Assembly (NCBI GenBank): GCA_017418275.1
Contig: JAFONX010000025.1
Location: 44,600-108,599 of the forward strand
Length of the DNA stretch: 64,000 nucleotides
Direction of reading: 5' to 3'
Origin: Candidatus Saccharimonadota bacterium
GTDB taxonomy: Bacteria > Patescibacteriota > Saccharimonadia > Saccharimonadales > Saccharimonadaceae
Both the position numbers and the translations under genes were made by a program. The notes under the pieces are model-generated. The model was not told the origin of the DNA and made no database searches. It worked only from the letters and a program-made list of their open reading frames with translations. Below are positions 40,787 to 50,893 of this stretch, in pieces. Numbering within the stretch: the first letter of the stretch is position 1; every line of letters starts with the position of its first letter.

Positions 40787-41224
40787 ATGAAAGTTAGAGT
40801 TAAGAAAATTGCCGAAGATGTAATATTGCCACAATACGAGACGCCAGGGGCGGCTGGTTTTGATTTTCATGCCTATATCAAAGAGCCTTATATTCTAAAA
40901 GTTAATAAGCGTTACGCGGTGCCGACCGGCTTAATCTTTGAAATTCCGGAGGGCTACGAGCTTCAGATTCGCGCACGTTCCGGACTTGCGGCGCGCAATG
41001 GCATTACAATGATGAACGGCGTCGGTACAATCGATTCGGACTACAGGGGCGAAGTACATGTTCTGCTTACGAACCGTGGCGAAGAAGATTTCGTAATCGA
41101 ACCGGGGATGCGTATTGCACAGGGTCTCTTCGAGCGGGTTGATCAGGCTGAGTTTGAGCTGACAAACGAGGAATTCTCAGAGACCAAGCGTGGCAAGAAA
41201 GGCTTTGGCTCTACTGGAGTCTAG
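40787..41224 (+). CDS. dut: dUTP diphosphatase
   Basis: A 145-residue trimeric dUTPase, which hydrolyses dUTP to dUMP and keeps uracil out of DNA. The five family motifs are present: PGAAGFDFHA, RARSGLAARNGI, NGVGTIDSDYRGEV, RIAQGLF and the flexible tail KKGFGSTGV. Normal length. A Shine-Dalgarno AAGGAGAG precedes the ATG. It is a single-gene unit closed by a bidirectional terminator. Confidence 0.97.
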   Translation: MKVRVKKIAEDVILPQYETPGAAGFDFHAYIKEPYILKVNKRYAVPTGLIFEIPEGYELQIRARSGLAARNGITMMNGVGTIDSDYRGEVHVLLTNRGEEDFVIEPGMRIAQGLFERVDQAEFELTNEEFSETKRGKKGFGSTGV

Positions 41225-41263
41225 ATAGTAAAACTACTAGCCGTACGAGTAACATGATTTTAC

Positions 41264-41294
41264 AAAAAAACGGGTCCGAAGACCCGTTTTTTTT
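41264..41294. terminator. Bidirectional terminator between dut and the giant gene
   Basis: ACGGGTC, loop CGAA, GACCCGT with A- and T-runs on both sides. Confidence 0.9.
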
Positions 41295-41327
41295 GATGAT
41301 GAGCGCTAGTTAATCTAGTAATTCTTG

Positions 41328-44300
41328 CTAGTTGCCTGGCTGGCTTGGTAATTCCCGCATCCAAGTCAAGATACAAACATCATGGCCGTTGGCATCCGTA
41401 TGGAAGGTTGGCTCATAAAGATGCTCGACGTCGGTCGTAATCTTATCGCGCGGAATTGCCGAAGTGCTACCCGTAATGACGCCATCGTAATACTTAAATC
41501 TACCAAGATTCTTATAAACGCCGATGCCAGAAGTGGTGCCGATGGCGGTAATGGCTGGATTCGTCGTAGAAACATCTGCGTTTTCTGTGCCGTAGTTTGG
41601 CGAATCGACTGGCTCCGGGATACCCATTGTGAGGTCACCGTCATTAATATAGAGACCATAGCTCGTAGCACCGGTTATGTTGACGGTCGAATCTAGGAGA
41701 GTTAATTCGCCGCCAAGCGTATAGATACCATAGCTTTCGTAGCGATTGAGGCTAATATTAGCATTCTTTAGTACCATCTGTCCCTCATTAACAATACCTG
41801 CGCTCGTGCGGTTTATTGTAACGCTATCATTATTGTCGATGGTTAAACCATCAATCGTTGCGGTGCCAGCATTCTTGATATAGTTCATGTCGCAAGGATT
41901 TGAAGCGCCGTAGGAATGATGGATTTGGATTCTGTTCGCTGTGAGGGTTCCCTTCGAATAGATCACGGACCGACCGGTGCTAGAAGTGAAAGTACCTGTA
42001 AAGCATGGCGTCGAATTGCTGAGATATGTACTATTGAAAGTAGAGTCGGAAATAGTTAGAACATTATTAGTTGAGTTGAATGAGACTAAAGAGCCTGAGG
42101 TATAGTTTGTAGTCTGACTAACGGTAGAATTAAGGATGTCTAAACTACCATTTGCGGAGATTCTGCCATATATCTTAGAGTGATTTTTAATCGTGCCTAC
42201 AGAGGAACTATAGCTAGCGGAGAGAGCTATATTAGTTTCGCCTTTAATTTCTGAGTTATCAACGGTATAGTTGCTACTAGACAGGGAAATTGTTGAATAG
42301 GCGGAACTGTTCAGCTTCTCGACTATTGAATTCTCGATTGTGAGGTTACTATCACTTAGAGATACAGCATATTGCTTTGCATAAATATAAGAGTTATCGG
42401 TAATATTAACGGTGCCATTGCCTTTTATGCCATAAGTGCCACTGTCGTAATCTGCGTAGAGCTCGCTGTTTTTGATCGTGGCGGTTGTATTAGCGCCATT
42501 ATCAATAACAATATATGCATGAATTACGACGTTTTCGAGGGTCAATTCTGGCTGAACGGCACTATTTTTGGCTTGTTTGTTATTGAAGAATGCATTTGGC
42601 TCGCGGAAGCTAATGGCTGCTGGTGTTGAATGATCATTATTAATGAAAGCAAGCTTGCCGGTATTGGCGATTTGGTTGCCGGAGATAATGTTGTGACCAT
42701 CAAGATCAATGGTTACGTCCTGATTATCGTCCACGACAATCTTGTTGAATACATAGTTATCTTCTAGAAGTCTAATAACGTCGCCTGGAATAGAGTCCTC
42801 CACGGCAGCGTATAGGGAATTATATTGGGTTGTTTCATTAATGATCGCAACTGGGTGCGCGGCAACGAGGTATTTGACTTCATATTCTTCGCCATTAATC
42901 ATTTCGGTATCAACATAAACAGTGGCACCGTCGGCGACCTGCTTAATGTTATTGTCAAAGTAGGCACCACTATTTGTACCCAATACGCCCTTGAGCACGC
43001 CATCGTAGAAGTTTATAGAGCCATTGTAGACTGCATAAACATCACCAATAATTTCTGGGCTAGTAACGCTTAGGGTGTCGTCTGTATTGTCGCCAATGGT
43101 TACTATGTTACCAGAATAACCAACGTATAGGCCATAGGTGTTACTATGGATGGTGCCGCCAGTTATATTTCCCTTACCCGCCGTAACGCCGTAAGCGACA
43201 CTGTCGCTCGAAACTGCATCAACGCTACCGCCGCTCATCTCGATTGTGCCCGCGGAAGAACTTGAGCTGGAAGTATATACTCCATAAGTTTTCCCCGCAC
43301 TGCTAGCTGTTATGACGCCATCCGTCATTGTAACCTTACCAGTTGAGATTGCAACGCCGTATGCTGCGCCACTGTCTGAGCTAGCATTAATGGTACCACC
43401 ATTAATTGTTACGCTATCTGTGGTGTTATTAATGCCATACGCGCTATTGCTGGTCGTATGCACATTAATCGTCCCGCCATTAATTGTTGCTCTGGTATAA
43501 TAAAACGCCTTTGCTTCATATATGCTCTCGGCTTCAATAGTGCCTTTATTAATCTCGGCTATACCACCTCGAATCGCGATAGCAGCGTTAATTAAGCTTG
43601 TTTTTGTAGCCTTAATGACTGGGTCTTGGGCGGTAGTCGGAATCTTGATAGTACCTTGGTTGTTGATGGTGTTGATTTCATATGCCTCTGTAGACGAACA
43701 ACTTACTTCACCGTCATAGATTTCGAGCGTACCGTTATTCTGAATCGTCAGTTGCGAAGAAGTGATTGTGCCGCCACGGACTTCAAGCTTGGCATTAGAG
43801 TTATTTGTAACGGTTGCCGTCTTGGTCGGGTTAACATTTTCGAGGATGCCTTCATGGAGCGGATCGAGGTTTGTGATTATCATGGTGCCCGCATTTGTGA
43901 GGCTCTGATAGTAGGCGAGATGATGTCCGTGAAGATCGATTGTGATGGTTCTTCCAGCTGGATTGACTGGTAAATCGGCCTGGGTTGTGTAATCTGCAAT
44001 TACCTCAATCACATCGCCGTCGTCGGCGTCTTCGTAGGCCGCGGTGAGGGAACGATACGAATCCTTGCCTTCAATGCGGAGATACGGCTCGCCGTACTCT
44101 AGCCAGCAGTGATTAACGTCCGAGATAGTTTCATTATGGAAGACTGCGCCGTCAGGAATGGCTTTGATAGTATCTGTAGTGTAAGGAGTTTCGCCTACTA
44201 GGACGCCGTCATAGAAGATAACGTAGCCATTATTGATTGCGTATTGTCCATGGCTTTCAATTCGTGGAGAGGCATTGGCGCCATTGCTAATTGTTCCGTC

Positions 44301-47300
44301 GTCTACACCAAGAGTGATTCTGTTCCTGTCTGAATCGCCATCTATGCCGTAAGTGTCGCCCGTGATGGAACCGCCGGTAATCAGTGCCTTCCCGAGATAC
44401 GCCCCAATAGCGGTACCCGATTCACTTGTCGCGATAATCGTTCCGCCTGTCATCTCAAGTTCTCCTCGATTACCCGAACCATTGTAAAACATGATGCCAT
44501 AAGCATTCGTATTATTTGTGGTGCGCCCAGTAATCGTCCCGCCATGAATTGTTGTTTTATTGTAGGATCCATGAATGCCCGTGGCTTCTCCGCCGGTGGA
44601 TGTAGCAGTAATCGTCCCGCCGTTAATCGTGCTGGCGGTACCGTAAATACCGTAAATCGTACCCGTGCCTTCGACGTTAATAACTCCAGAATTAAATGTC
44701 ATGCTGCCTTCATAAATGGCGGAAGGACGGCTGCTGTTGGACTCTGTAGAGACATTAATGGTACTGCCGTTGACTATAAGGTTTGAGCATCCCGAAATTG
44801 CGTGAGGAGTCGTAAGCTTTGTTGTGACCGATATGTTATAGTTTTCTGCTAGATTTACGGAAATTCCAGAATTACGACAAAAGACCGCCATTGCTGTACT
44901 TGAGCTAGTGTCGATTAGGTTATTAATAATGAGATTACCGGCGTTTAGATACAGAGTTGGAGCATTGCTGCCGGAGACAATTTCGTTCCTAATTGCAACA
45001 TAACGGCTCTTGATGGTGCCCCCATTTTGCGTGAGGGTGCCATTATTGGTAATGGCCGGCGTACTTGTAATATTATTATTCTCGAAGGTGCCAGTATTGG
45101 TGTTGTCTTTATCGGTAATAGTAAGATTGCCTTTGTTTATGAGCGATTGTGTATATTGAAGCGTGAAGCCGTTCAAGTTCAGAGTGATATCTTGGCCTGC
45201 CTCAATCGTCGGGAGAGCAGAGGTGGAGCTATGATCTTCGATTACGGTAATAAGCTTCGTTTCGCTAGTGCTGTTTTTTGCGGCTTCGTAGGCTAAAGTA
45301 AAGGAGTTATATGGTACGCCATCGACAAGAAGATAGTTGCTGTTGTGTTCAAGCCAAGATTTCTCAGTATCGTCGACTACTGTGGTTTTTCGAGTGGCGT
45401 CGTGTGGAATTTGTCTAATGGCATTTTCTGTAGCGGCGTTGATGCCACCGTAGAGAACACCGTCATAGAAGCTTACGTCGCCAGAATAGATGCCGTATTG
45501 TCCGCCTCTGATAACAGGAGTTGACATTATGATGCTTTTCCCGTCTTCGTCCATATTGTCGTCGCCGATAGTAGTTTTTGTGCTGTCGTAACGAGACTGA
45601 AGACCATAAGTATCGCCAGAGATATTGCCTCCCGTAATGACGACTCCGTTAGACTCGGTGTAGATTCCGGTAGCAACACCTCCGCCGTCGGATTCTGCAT
45701 TAATAGTAGCGTTGCCATTAATTATGAAACTTCCGTTAAAGTGTCTTATAGCCATTGAGTCGTGGGCACTATTCGTGGCGCTTGTTATGTTGCCGCCAGA
45801 AATAGTAACTTTCCCACTACTACTGTTAGTAACCGCATATGCTGTGCCTGATTTGGATGTCACGGAAATCGTGCCGCCAAGAATCTTAGTATCGGAACCG
45901 CGGTTTCCAAGACCAGATGCTGACCCATTTGCGACTACCTTGATGCTTCCTCCGGAAATAGTGCTTGAACTAGAGTAGTCGATACATTCTGAATAACTAT
46001 TGGCTGAATAGCAATAGATTTCGCCTCCTGTAAGCGTGAGTCCCTGACCGTTATTATAGATGGCTTTAGTATTAGATCCCGATGGGTTTGTGGCGACAGA
46101 GGACACTTTTCCACCCTCGATAATAAGCTTTCCGTAGTTGTTGATAGTTATTAATCCCGTAGCGTCATTTAGGATGTTCTCGGTGGAAATATTACCACTC
46201 TTGAGAGTTAGCTGGGCGCCACTTTCGTTTCTGACTGCCTTCGAAAAGCCTGCGATATTACCTCCATTAATTTCGAAGTCCGTCGACGTGTTATGTACGA
46301 CATAAATATCCTTGGTATCAGTGCGAATAAAGGAAGTGTCGTCCATTGTGAGCTTGGTGTTATCTCCGCTGACTTCTAGAGTGTAACCGAATTCAGAAGA
46401 AAGAGTAGAGTTTGTAAGCGAAAGATTCTTATGGTTCTCGATTAAGGTGTTTGCCGAAAGTGTGGAGGCCTTGGCGTTAATAAACTCGAGTTCATTGTTG
46501 TTAGTAATCGGGCGAGATGTACGCAAACTACCAGTTCCTGCGCTAGCTTTGCCGTCAGTAATAGTAAGTTTGCCGTTAATTGTCCAGTCGTCTCCTGCGG
46601 ATACGACATAACTATCGAGATCAAAAGTGATGTCGGCGTTTTCTGTGACCGTAATCGGGTAGGAAGCATCGAAATTGCGCACAGCATAAATCTGGTAACC
46701 AGTCAGTGTGGAGGTGTTAACGTTATCCTGGAGATTGTAATAGTAGATGTCGCCACGTTCTGTGGTCTTAGAGACTGCGCGGTCGGCATTCTGAAGTTCG
46801 ACGTGTTGGCAATCTTTAAGGTCGTTATGGGTAACAAGAGGGAAATAATAGATAGTTGTACCGTCGAAAGTATTGTGATAGAAAGGTGAACCATCGTAAC
46901 CACCATCGAGACCAACGTCGCCTTCGATGAAGCCATCGTAGAAATAGAATACACTGTTCTGAAGAAGACCAATCTCTGTACCGATTAATCGAATATAGTT
47001 GCGCTGAATATTGACTGCGCCGGTGGAAGTATAATCATCAATACCCATCGTAAGAGTGCCGTTATTGATGACGGCAGCATGATTAGGATTATCTTGGCTT
47101 TCGACTGGAGAATCATAGTTATTAATCTCACCATTAATGAGTGTAAGATTACCACTAGCAGTGTTTGTGATGTAGCCAGTAATAGTGTGCTCGCCAAGAT
47201 CAAGGGTGATGTCCTTCTCGTTGGTGACTACTTCGGCTGTATCAATGAGCAAAATAATCGTATCGCCAGTAATGTCGCCAGGGTTGGCTTCATCGTGGGC

Positions 47301-50000
47301 AGCCATGATAGACGAATAGAGCTTATTTGTGCGTTTGTTTTTAGCGACAGCAAGGAACCAATGCGCGGTCAAAGTATGGTCACCGTCTACGATGAACGGA
47401 TTAGTGCTGAGTACGCTATCGTCCTCGAAAGTCCATTGCGAAAGCGCATAGCGCTCGCGAGTAGCTTCTTCGACAGTGAATGGCTCGCCCTTGCGTGCTT
47501 GGAATTCTTGAATCTCGGAGCTGTTATTATAAACGCCCTCATTTGGATTAATGGTAATGGTATAGAAAATACTACTCCACCAGTTAATGACTAAATCTGT
47601 ATCAGCTGTAATGGTAATCTCGGAAGTATCTGCTGGGAGTGTCTCGGTGCCATCCTTGGTCCAGTCGCGGATCTCATGATCGGCATATTCGGTGTTGGTC
47701 AAATCGACAACAGTGCCGTACTTTACGCGGTCATGGAAGACTGTGGTTTCACCATTGAATTTACCGCCATTTGGATTAACTGTAAGGTTGAAATATTGAT
47801 CGTCGTATTGTGCGACAAGCACAATATTTCTGGTCATCTGGATTGAATCACCAGTATATTCGGTGTTATCCTCGAGCTTCCAGTAAGCAAAGTCACAACC
47901 AGTTTTTGTAGGGGTCAAAAGCTCAGCGTAAGAATTTGCGCGGTAGTCTTCGGAGAAGGAACTTGTATGATCGCCGTAAGTACCACCGTTTGGATCAATG
48001 GTAAGGCTATAGTAAATCTCTGACCACTGAGCGGTAATAATTGTATTTTGCGTGAGGGTTATCTGATCGTTTACGACAGAGTCTCCGTCCGTATCCCAAC
48101 CTGTAAAATCGTAAGTGTTACGAGTTGGTCTAAGAAGATTGATTGTCTCACCTTCGTGATAGTCCTCGGTAAACTCCTCGGTATGCTCGCCATAAGTACC
48201 GCCGTTCGGGCGAATTGTGAGACTATACTTGTTTTCGCCCCACTGCGCCGTGATAATCGTATCGCTATTGAGAGTGATAGAACCAGATTCAATCGGACTA
48301 CCTTGGATGCTCCAGCCGGAGAAGGTATAGGTAGGACGCTCTGGCGAGCTGACAGAAATCACGCTACCCGCACGATAGCTTTCCGTAAAGGAGCTAGTAT
48401 GAGTGCCGTAAGTGCCACCATTCGGGTTGATGGTGAGGTTGTAATAGATTTCTTCCCAGTTAGCCGTGATTGTTACGTTGCTTGTAACAATTAGTTTGTT
48501 ATCTTGACCGAGAATGTTTGGATCTGCCGTCCAGCCCGTAAAACGATAAGTATCACGCGTTGCGTTACCAATCGTAAGTTCAGTGCCCGCACGATAGCTC
48601 GTCGTGAAGGAGCTAGTGTGAGTATCGTAAACACCACCGTTTGGATCAATTGTGACATCGTAATAAATCTCTTCCCATTGCGCCGTCAGGGTGACGTCGG
48701 AAGTGACGCTGAATTTGTTATTACTATCGAGTTCCCCGACGCTCATCTGCCAACCAACAAAGCGATAAGTATCGCGCGTTGCGTCTTGCATGGTAATTTC
48801 GGCATTTTCGCGGTATTGTTCAGTATAAGAAGCGGTATGGCCAAGATATTCGCCGCCGTTCGGATCGATTGTAACGTTGTAATAGTTTTCGTTCCAAATG
48901 GCTTTGAAGTTAATGTCTTGTGTTACAACAATGTCATCATTTGGATCGAGATCGTTCGGAGTAATATTCCATCCTAGAAAAGTATAGCTACTGCGAATAG
49001 GGTCGTTGCCGATGTGGAAAGTATCGCCGTCACGGACGGATACTTCCGTGATTGTAGATTGACCGCCGTAAGTGCCGCCATTTGGATCGACAGAAACTGT
49101 ATGATAAATCTCGTCCCACTGCGCAGTGATCACGGTGTCTTGAGTAATCGTAATGGTGTTATTGATAATTTCGCCAACATCTGCAGTCCATTCGCGGAAT
49201 TCAAAGGTGTCGCGTGATGGATTGCTAAGGCGGACGACGTAACCGTCGCGGACGGTTTCAGTATAAGCTTCGGTATGATTATTATAAACACCGCCGTTTG
49301 GATTAATTGTAACGTTGTAGGAATTAACAAAACGTACTTTACCAAGAATGCTGAAAACTAAATCGCTTTCTGCGCTAGCCTCATTCGAAAATAGGACCAA
49401 GCCAACTACCGGAAGAATAAAGAATAAAATTCCAATACGAATGCGACTCGACTTCTTGAAAATTATAAAAAGCGTAATACCAGTCGCGATGGCAATGACC
49501 AACAAAATGGCCTTGCCGGCATAGGTGTTTGGATTGTCTGGTTCGTCTTCTGAGGGCGTAGAGCTATCGAGCTCCTTGAAATGAATTTGTAAGTTTAAAT
49601 CTTCATTGACGGTGCTAGTGTTGGCCTCGTTTGTTTTGACAAAAATCTTGATTGTCTTGGTGTCATTCGTGTTAATAACATCTGAGCTTGAGATGCCATC
49701 AAAAGAATACTCCAAAAAATCATAATTGGAGTTATTTATTTCAACAGAATTAATTTCAATATCATAAGTCGAATCGTTTGTAATGGTTGCATCATATTCG
49801 ACAGTTTGGTTCTTGTCTAGTAATGTTACGTCGAAATCGTATGGTGATTCGGCTTCGTTAAGCTCAACTTTTGCGTCAGCACTAATTTTTGGCTCTAGCT
49901 CGGAAAGTTGCAAAGCAGAAACAGGGACGGAAGATGCAAAAAATGAAGTTGCTAAAATCAAAAAGGTGCCCAATATTCCTTTTATGTCTCTCAAAATCAC
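41328..50000 (-). CDS. Giant surface protein, InlB repeats plus beta-helix
   Basis: A 2,890-residue exported protein. It starts at GTG (50000), 5 nt after AGAGGGA, with a -35/17/-10 promoter. Order: signal peptide (1-29, VPVSA end); ~130-residue Asn/Thr-rich domain; NPNTYAG (156-162), a helix and KK, like a sortase tail; a second basic-hydrophobic segment ending SNEASA (190-210), like another signal peptide; nine InlB-type repeats (~228-884); then ~2,000 residues of beta-helix-like units (NNGTLTITGG, GGTI) in about five blocks, each closing with FYDGV. It ends LPSQPGN with no anchor. Likely an adhesin for host contact. A paralogue's 3' stump lies at 20536-20793. Promoter and SD set the start. 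A longer frame reaches 50153 but overlaps the upstream gene. Confidence 0.88.
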   Translation of the reverse strand: MILRDIKGILGTFLILATSFFASSVPVSALQLSELEPKISADAKVELNEAESPYDFDVTLLDKNQTVEYDATITNDSTYDIEINSVEINNSNYDFLEYSFDGISSSDVINTNDTKTIKIFVKTNEANTSTVNEDLNLQIHFKELDSSTPSEDEPDNPNTYAGKAILLVIAIATGITLFIIFKKSSRIRIGILFFILPVVGLVLFSNEASAESDLVFSILGKVRFVNSYNVTINPNGGVYNNHTEAYTETVRDGYVVRLSNPSRDTFEFREWTADVGEIINNTITITQDTVITAQWDEIYHTVSVDPNGGTYGGQSTITEVSVRDGDTFHIGNDPIRSSYTFLGWNITPNDLDPNDDIVVTQDINFKAIWNENYYNVTIDPNGGEYLGHTASYTEQYRENAEITMQDATRDTYRFVGWQMSVGELDSNNKFSVTSDVTLTAQWEEIYYDVTIDPNGGVYDTHTSSFTTSYRAGTELTIGNATRDTYRFTGWTADPNILGQDNKLIVTSNVTITANWEEIYYNLTINPNGGTYGTHTSSFTESYRAGSVISVSSPERPTYTFSGWSIQGSPIESGSITLNSDTIITAQWGENKYSLTIRPNGGTYGEHTEEFTEDYHEGETINLLRPTRNTYDFTGWDTDGDSVVNDQITLTQNTIITAQWSEIYYSLTIDPNGGTYGDHTSSFSEDYRANSYAELLTPTKTGCDFAYWKLEDNTEYTGDSIQMTRNIVLVAQYDDQYFNLTVNPNGGKFNGETTVFHDRVKYGTVVDLTNTEYADHEIRDWTKDGTETLPADTSEITITADTDLVINWWSSIFYTITINPNEGVYNNSSEIQEFQARKGEPFTVEEATRERYALSQWTFEDDSVLSTNPFIVDGDHTLTAHWFLAVAKNKRTNKLYSSIMAAHDEANPGDITGDTIILLIDTAEVVTNEKDITLDLGEHTITGYITNTASGNLTLINGEINNYDSPVESQDNPNHAAVINNGTLTMGIDDYTSTGAVNIQRNYIRLIGTEIGLLQNSVFYFYDGFIEGDVGLDGGYDGSPFYHNTFDGTTIYYFPLVTHNDLKDCQHVELQNADRAVSKTTERGDIYYYNLQDNVNTSTLTGYQIYAVRNFDASYPITVTENADITFDLDSYVVSAGDDWTINGKLTITDGKASAGTGSLRTSRPITNNNELEFINAKASTLSANTLIENHKNLSLTNSTLSSEFGYTLEVSGDNTKLTMDDTSFIRTDTKDIYVVHNTSTDFEINGGNIAGFSKAVRNESGAQLTLKSGNISTENILNDATGLITINNYGKLIIEGGKVSSVATNPSGSNTKAIYNNGQGLTLTGGEIYCYSANSYSECIDYSSSSTISGGSIKVVANGSASGLGNRGSDTKILGGTISVTSKSGTAYAVTNSSSGKVTISGGNITSATNSAHDSMAIRHFNGSFIINGNATINAESDGGGVATGIYTESNGVVITGGNISGDTYGLQSRYDSTKTTIGDDNMDEDGKSIIMSTPVIRGGQYGIYSGDVSFYDGVLYGGINAATENAIRQIPHDATRKTTVVDDTEKSWLEHNSNYLLVDGVPYNSFTLAYEAAKNSTSETKLITVIEDHSSTSALPTIEAGQDITLNLNGFTLQYTQSLINKGNLTITDKDNTNTGTFENNNITSTPAITNNGTLTQNGGTIKSRYVAIRNEIVSGSNAPTLYLNAGNLIINNLIDTSSSTAMAVFCRNSGISVNLAENYNISVTTKLTTPHAISGCSNLIVNGSTINVSTESNSSRPSAIYEGSMTFNSGVINVEGTGTIYGIYGTASTINGGTITATSTGGEATGIHGSYNKTTIHGGTITGRTTNNTNAYGIMFYNGSGNRGELEMTGGTIIATSESGTAIGAYLGKALITGGSITGDTYGIDGDSDRNRITLGVDDGTISNGANASPRIESHGQYAINNGYVIFYDGVLVGETPYTTDTIKAIPDGAVFHNETISDVNHCWLEYGEPYLRIEGKDSYRSLTAAYEDADDGDVIEVIADYTTQADLPVNPAGRTITIDLHGHHLAYYQSLTNAGTMIITNLDPLHEGILENVNPTKTATVTNNSNAKLEVRGGTITSSQLTIQNNGTLEIYDGEVSCSSTEAYEINTINNQGTIKIPTTAQDPVIKATKTSLINAAIAIRGGIAEINKGTIEAESIYEAKAFYYTRATINGGTINVHTTSNSAYGINNTTDSVTINGGTINASSDSGAAYGVAISTGKVTMTDGVITASSAGKTYGVYTSSSSSSAGTIEMSGGSVDAVSSDSVAYGVTAGKGNITGGTIHSNTYGLYVGYSGNIVTIGDNTDDTLSVTSPEIIGDVYAVYNGSINFYDGVLKGVLGTNSGAYFDNNIKQVADGATVYVDTEMINGEEYEVKYLVAAHPVAIINETTQYNSLYAAVEDSIPGDVIRLLEDNYVFNKIVVDDNQDVTIDLDGHNIISGNQIANTGKLAFINNDHSTPAAISFREPNAFFNNKQAKNSAVQPELTLENVVIHAYIVIDNGANTTATIKNSELYADYDSGTYGIKGNGTVNITDNSYIYAKQYAVSLSDSNLTIENSIVEKLNSSAYSTISLSSSNYTVDNSEIKGETNIALSASYSSSVGTIKNHSKIYGRISANGSLDILNSTVSQTTNYTSGSLVSFNSTNNVLTISDSTFNSTYLSNSTPCFTGTFTSSTGRSVIYSKGTLTANRIQIHHSYGASNPCDMNYIKNAGTATIDGLTIDNNDSVTINRTSAGIVNEGQMVLKNANISLNRYESYGIYTLGGELTLLDSTVNITGATSYGLYINDGDLTMGIPEPVDSPNYGTENADVSTTNPAITAIGTTSGIGVYKNLGRFKYYDGVITGSTSAIPRDKITTDVEHLYEPTFHTDANGHDVCILTWMRELPSQPGN
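47350..49319 (-). repeat. Nine InlB B-repeat/Flg_new-type units
   Basis: Nine tandem ~70-residue units, each opening Y-x-[VLI]-[TS]-[VI]-[DNR]-P-N-[GE]-G, with a mid W (usually GW) and ending A-x-W or similar. Examples: YYNVTIDPNGGEY, YYDVTIDPNGGVY, KYSLTIRPNGGTY. The fold is a ubiquitin-like beta-grasp used as a spacer in surface proteins. Units 3-7 are the most alike, and 1, 2, 8 and 9 the most diverged. Confidence 0.9.
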
Positions 50001-50018
50001 AAATATCCCTCTCAAAAA

Positions 50019-50047
50019 AGTATAAGGGAATTGCTTATGCTTTTCAA
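50019..50047 (-). promoter_or_regulatory. Promoter of the giant gene
   Basis: On the minus strand TTGAAA (50042-50047), 17-nt spacer, TATACT (50019-50024). The -35 overlaps the stop codon of the upstream gene, so the giant gene can be expressed on its own. Confidence 0.75.
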
Positions 50048-50823
50048 TATATAATTTTTTCGATATATAATTTTGAATTTTGAGCTCGATACACAATTGT
50101 GATTGTAGATTTTGGCTCGGATAGCTCTTTGGCGCATTCCGGCGTGATCGCATCTTGAGCGGCGGTTATCGGGCTTTTAGCTTTTAGGTAAGACATCATT
50201 TTTGAGGTGTTATCTGAGCTAGTCCTCTCTTGCTGCTCCTCTTCAGATTCTTCGGAGTTTTCTTGGTTAGACAGACAATTGAGCGCATCATAGGCACTTT
50301 CTATGACATATTTTTCGTAGGTCACCTCAAAAGTACTGCCTTTTTTCTTTACGGACTGCTCTAGATATTTAGTAATCGGAATACTCGCGCGCTCCCTTTT
50401 AGAGGGCGCAGTAGGCTCTATGTGGACTTTTTGTTCTGAATCTTCGTATATGGCTGGCTTTGACGCAAGGAGGGGGTCATTGAAATCCTCTTCAATTGTG
50501 TCTGTATTTAGCTCGACGTTGAAATTGTCTTTTAAGAAGTTTTTAAGCTCTTCAACCGTAATGGCTGTTTTTGACTCGCTATAGTAAAAATAATCAATAG
50601 CGAAAGCGAGTTCTTTTTGATAGAGAGATGCTTCACTATCTTCTGTTTCCTTGAAATTATCGAAATAATTGATTAACGAGTCTGAATAGTCGTGTAGGGC
50701 GATCGATTCCGCATCGGTCATTTTGCGGCTTTTAGTGAAAGTTAGTATTGTGAGAGTTAACAAAAAAGCAAAACAGAGAATAATAGCAATAGTGGCGATC
50801 TTTTTTTTAGAAACAGACTTCAT
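50044..50823 (-). CDS. Membrane-anchored hypothetical protein
   Basis: A 259-residue protein with a short basic start and one membrane helix (~9-29), then a long charged outer part rich in Glu, Ser, Asp and Lys, with EEDFNDPLLASKPA and a low-complexity segment ENSEESEEEQQER. Not recognised. It lies directly upstream of the giant surface-protein gene and could help its display, but this rests on position only. The start at 50823 is set by a minus-strand TATAAT (50830-50835) 6 nt before the ATG. Confidence 0.65.
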   Translation of the reverse strand: MKSVSKKKIATIAIILCFAFLLTLTILTFTKSRKMTDAESIALHDYSDSLINYFDNFKETEDSEASLYQKELAFAIDYFYYSESKTAITVEELKNFLKDNFNVELNTDTIEEDFNDPLLASKPAIYEDSEQKVHIEPTAPSKRERASIPITKYLEQSVKKKGSTFEVTYEKYVIESAYDALNCLSNQENSEESEEEQQERTSSDNTSKMMSYLKAKSPITAAQDAITPECAKELSEPKSTITIVYRAQNSKLYIEKIIY

Positions 50824-50862
50824 AGTCAAATTATAATTCAAAAATCTAATTGTTAAAAACAA

Positions 50863-50887
50863 GAAAAAGGCGGGTCTAGAACCCGCC
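50863..50887 (-). terminator. Minus-strand terminator
   Basis: GGCGGGT and ACCCGCC pair and are followed on the minus strand by TTTTTC. It ends the 117-residue gene. Confidence 0.9.
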
Positions 50888-50893
50888 GGGAGA

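Noticed and set aside
41328..50000. CRISPR array or tandem DNA repeat as cause of the regular pattern
   Set aside because: The periodicity is at protein level (about 70-residue repeats and beta-helix turns). The DNA copies are too diverged and there are no spacers.
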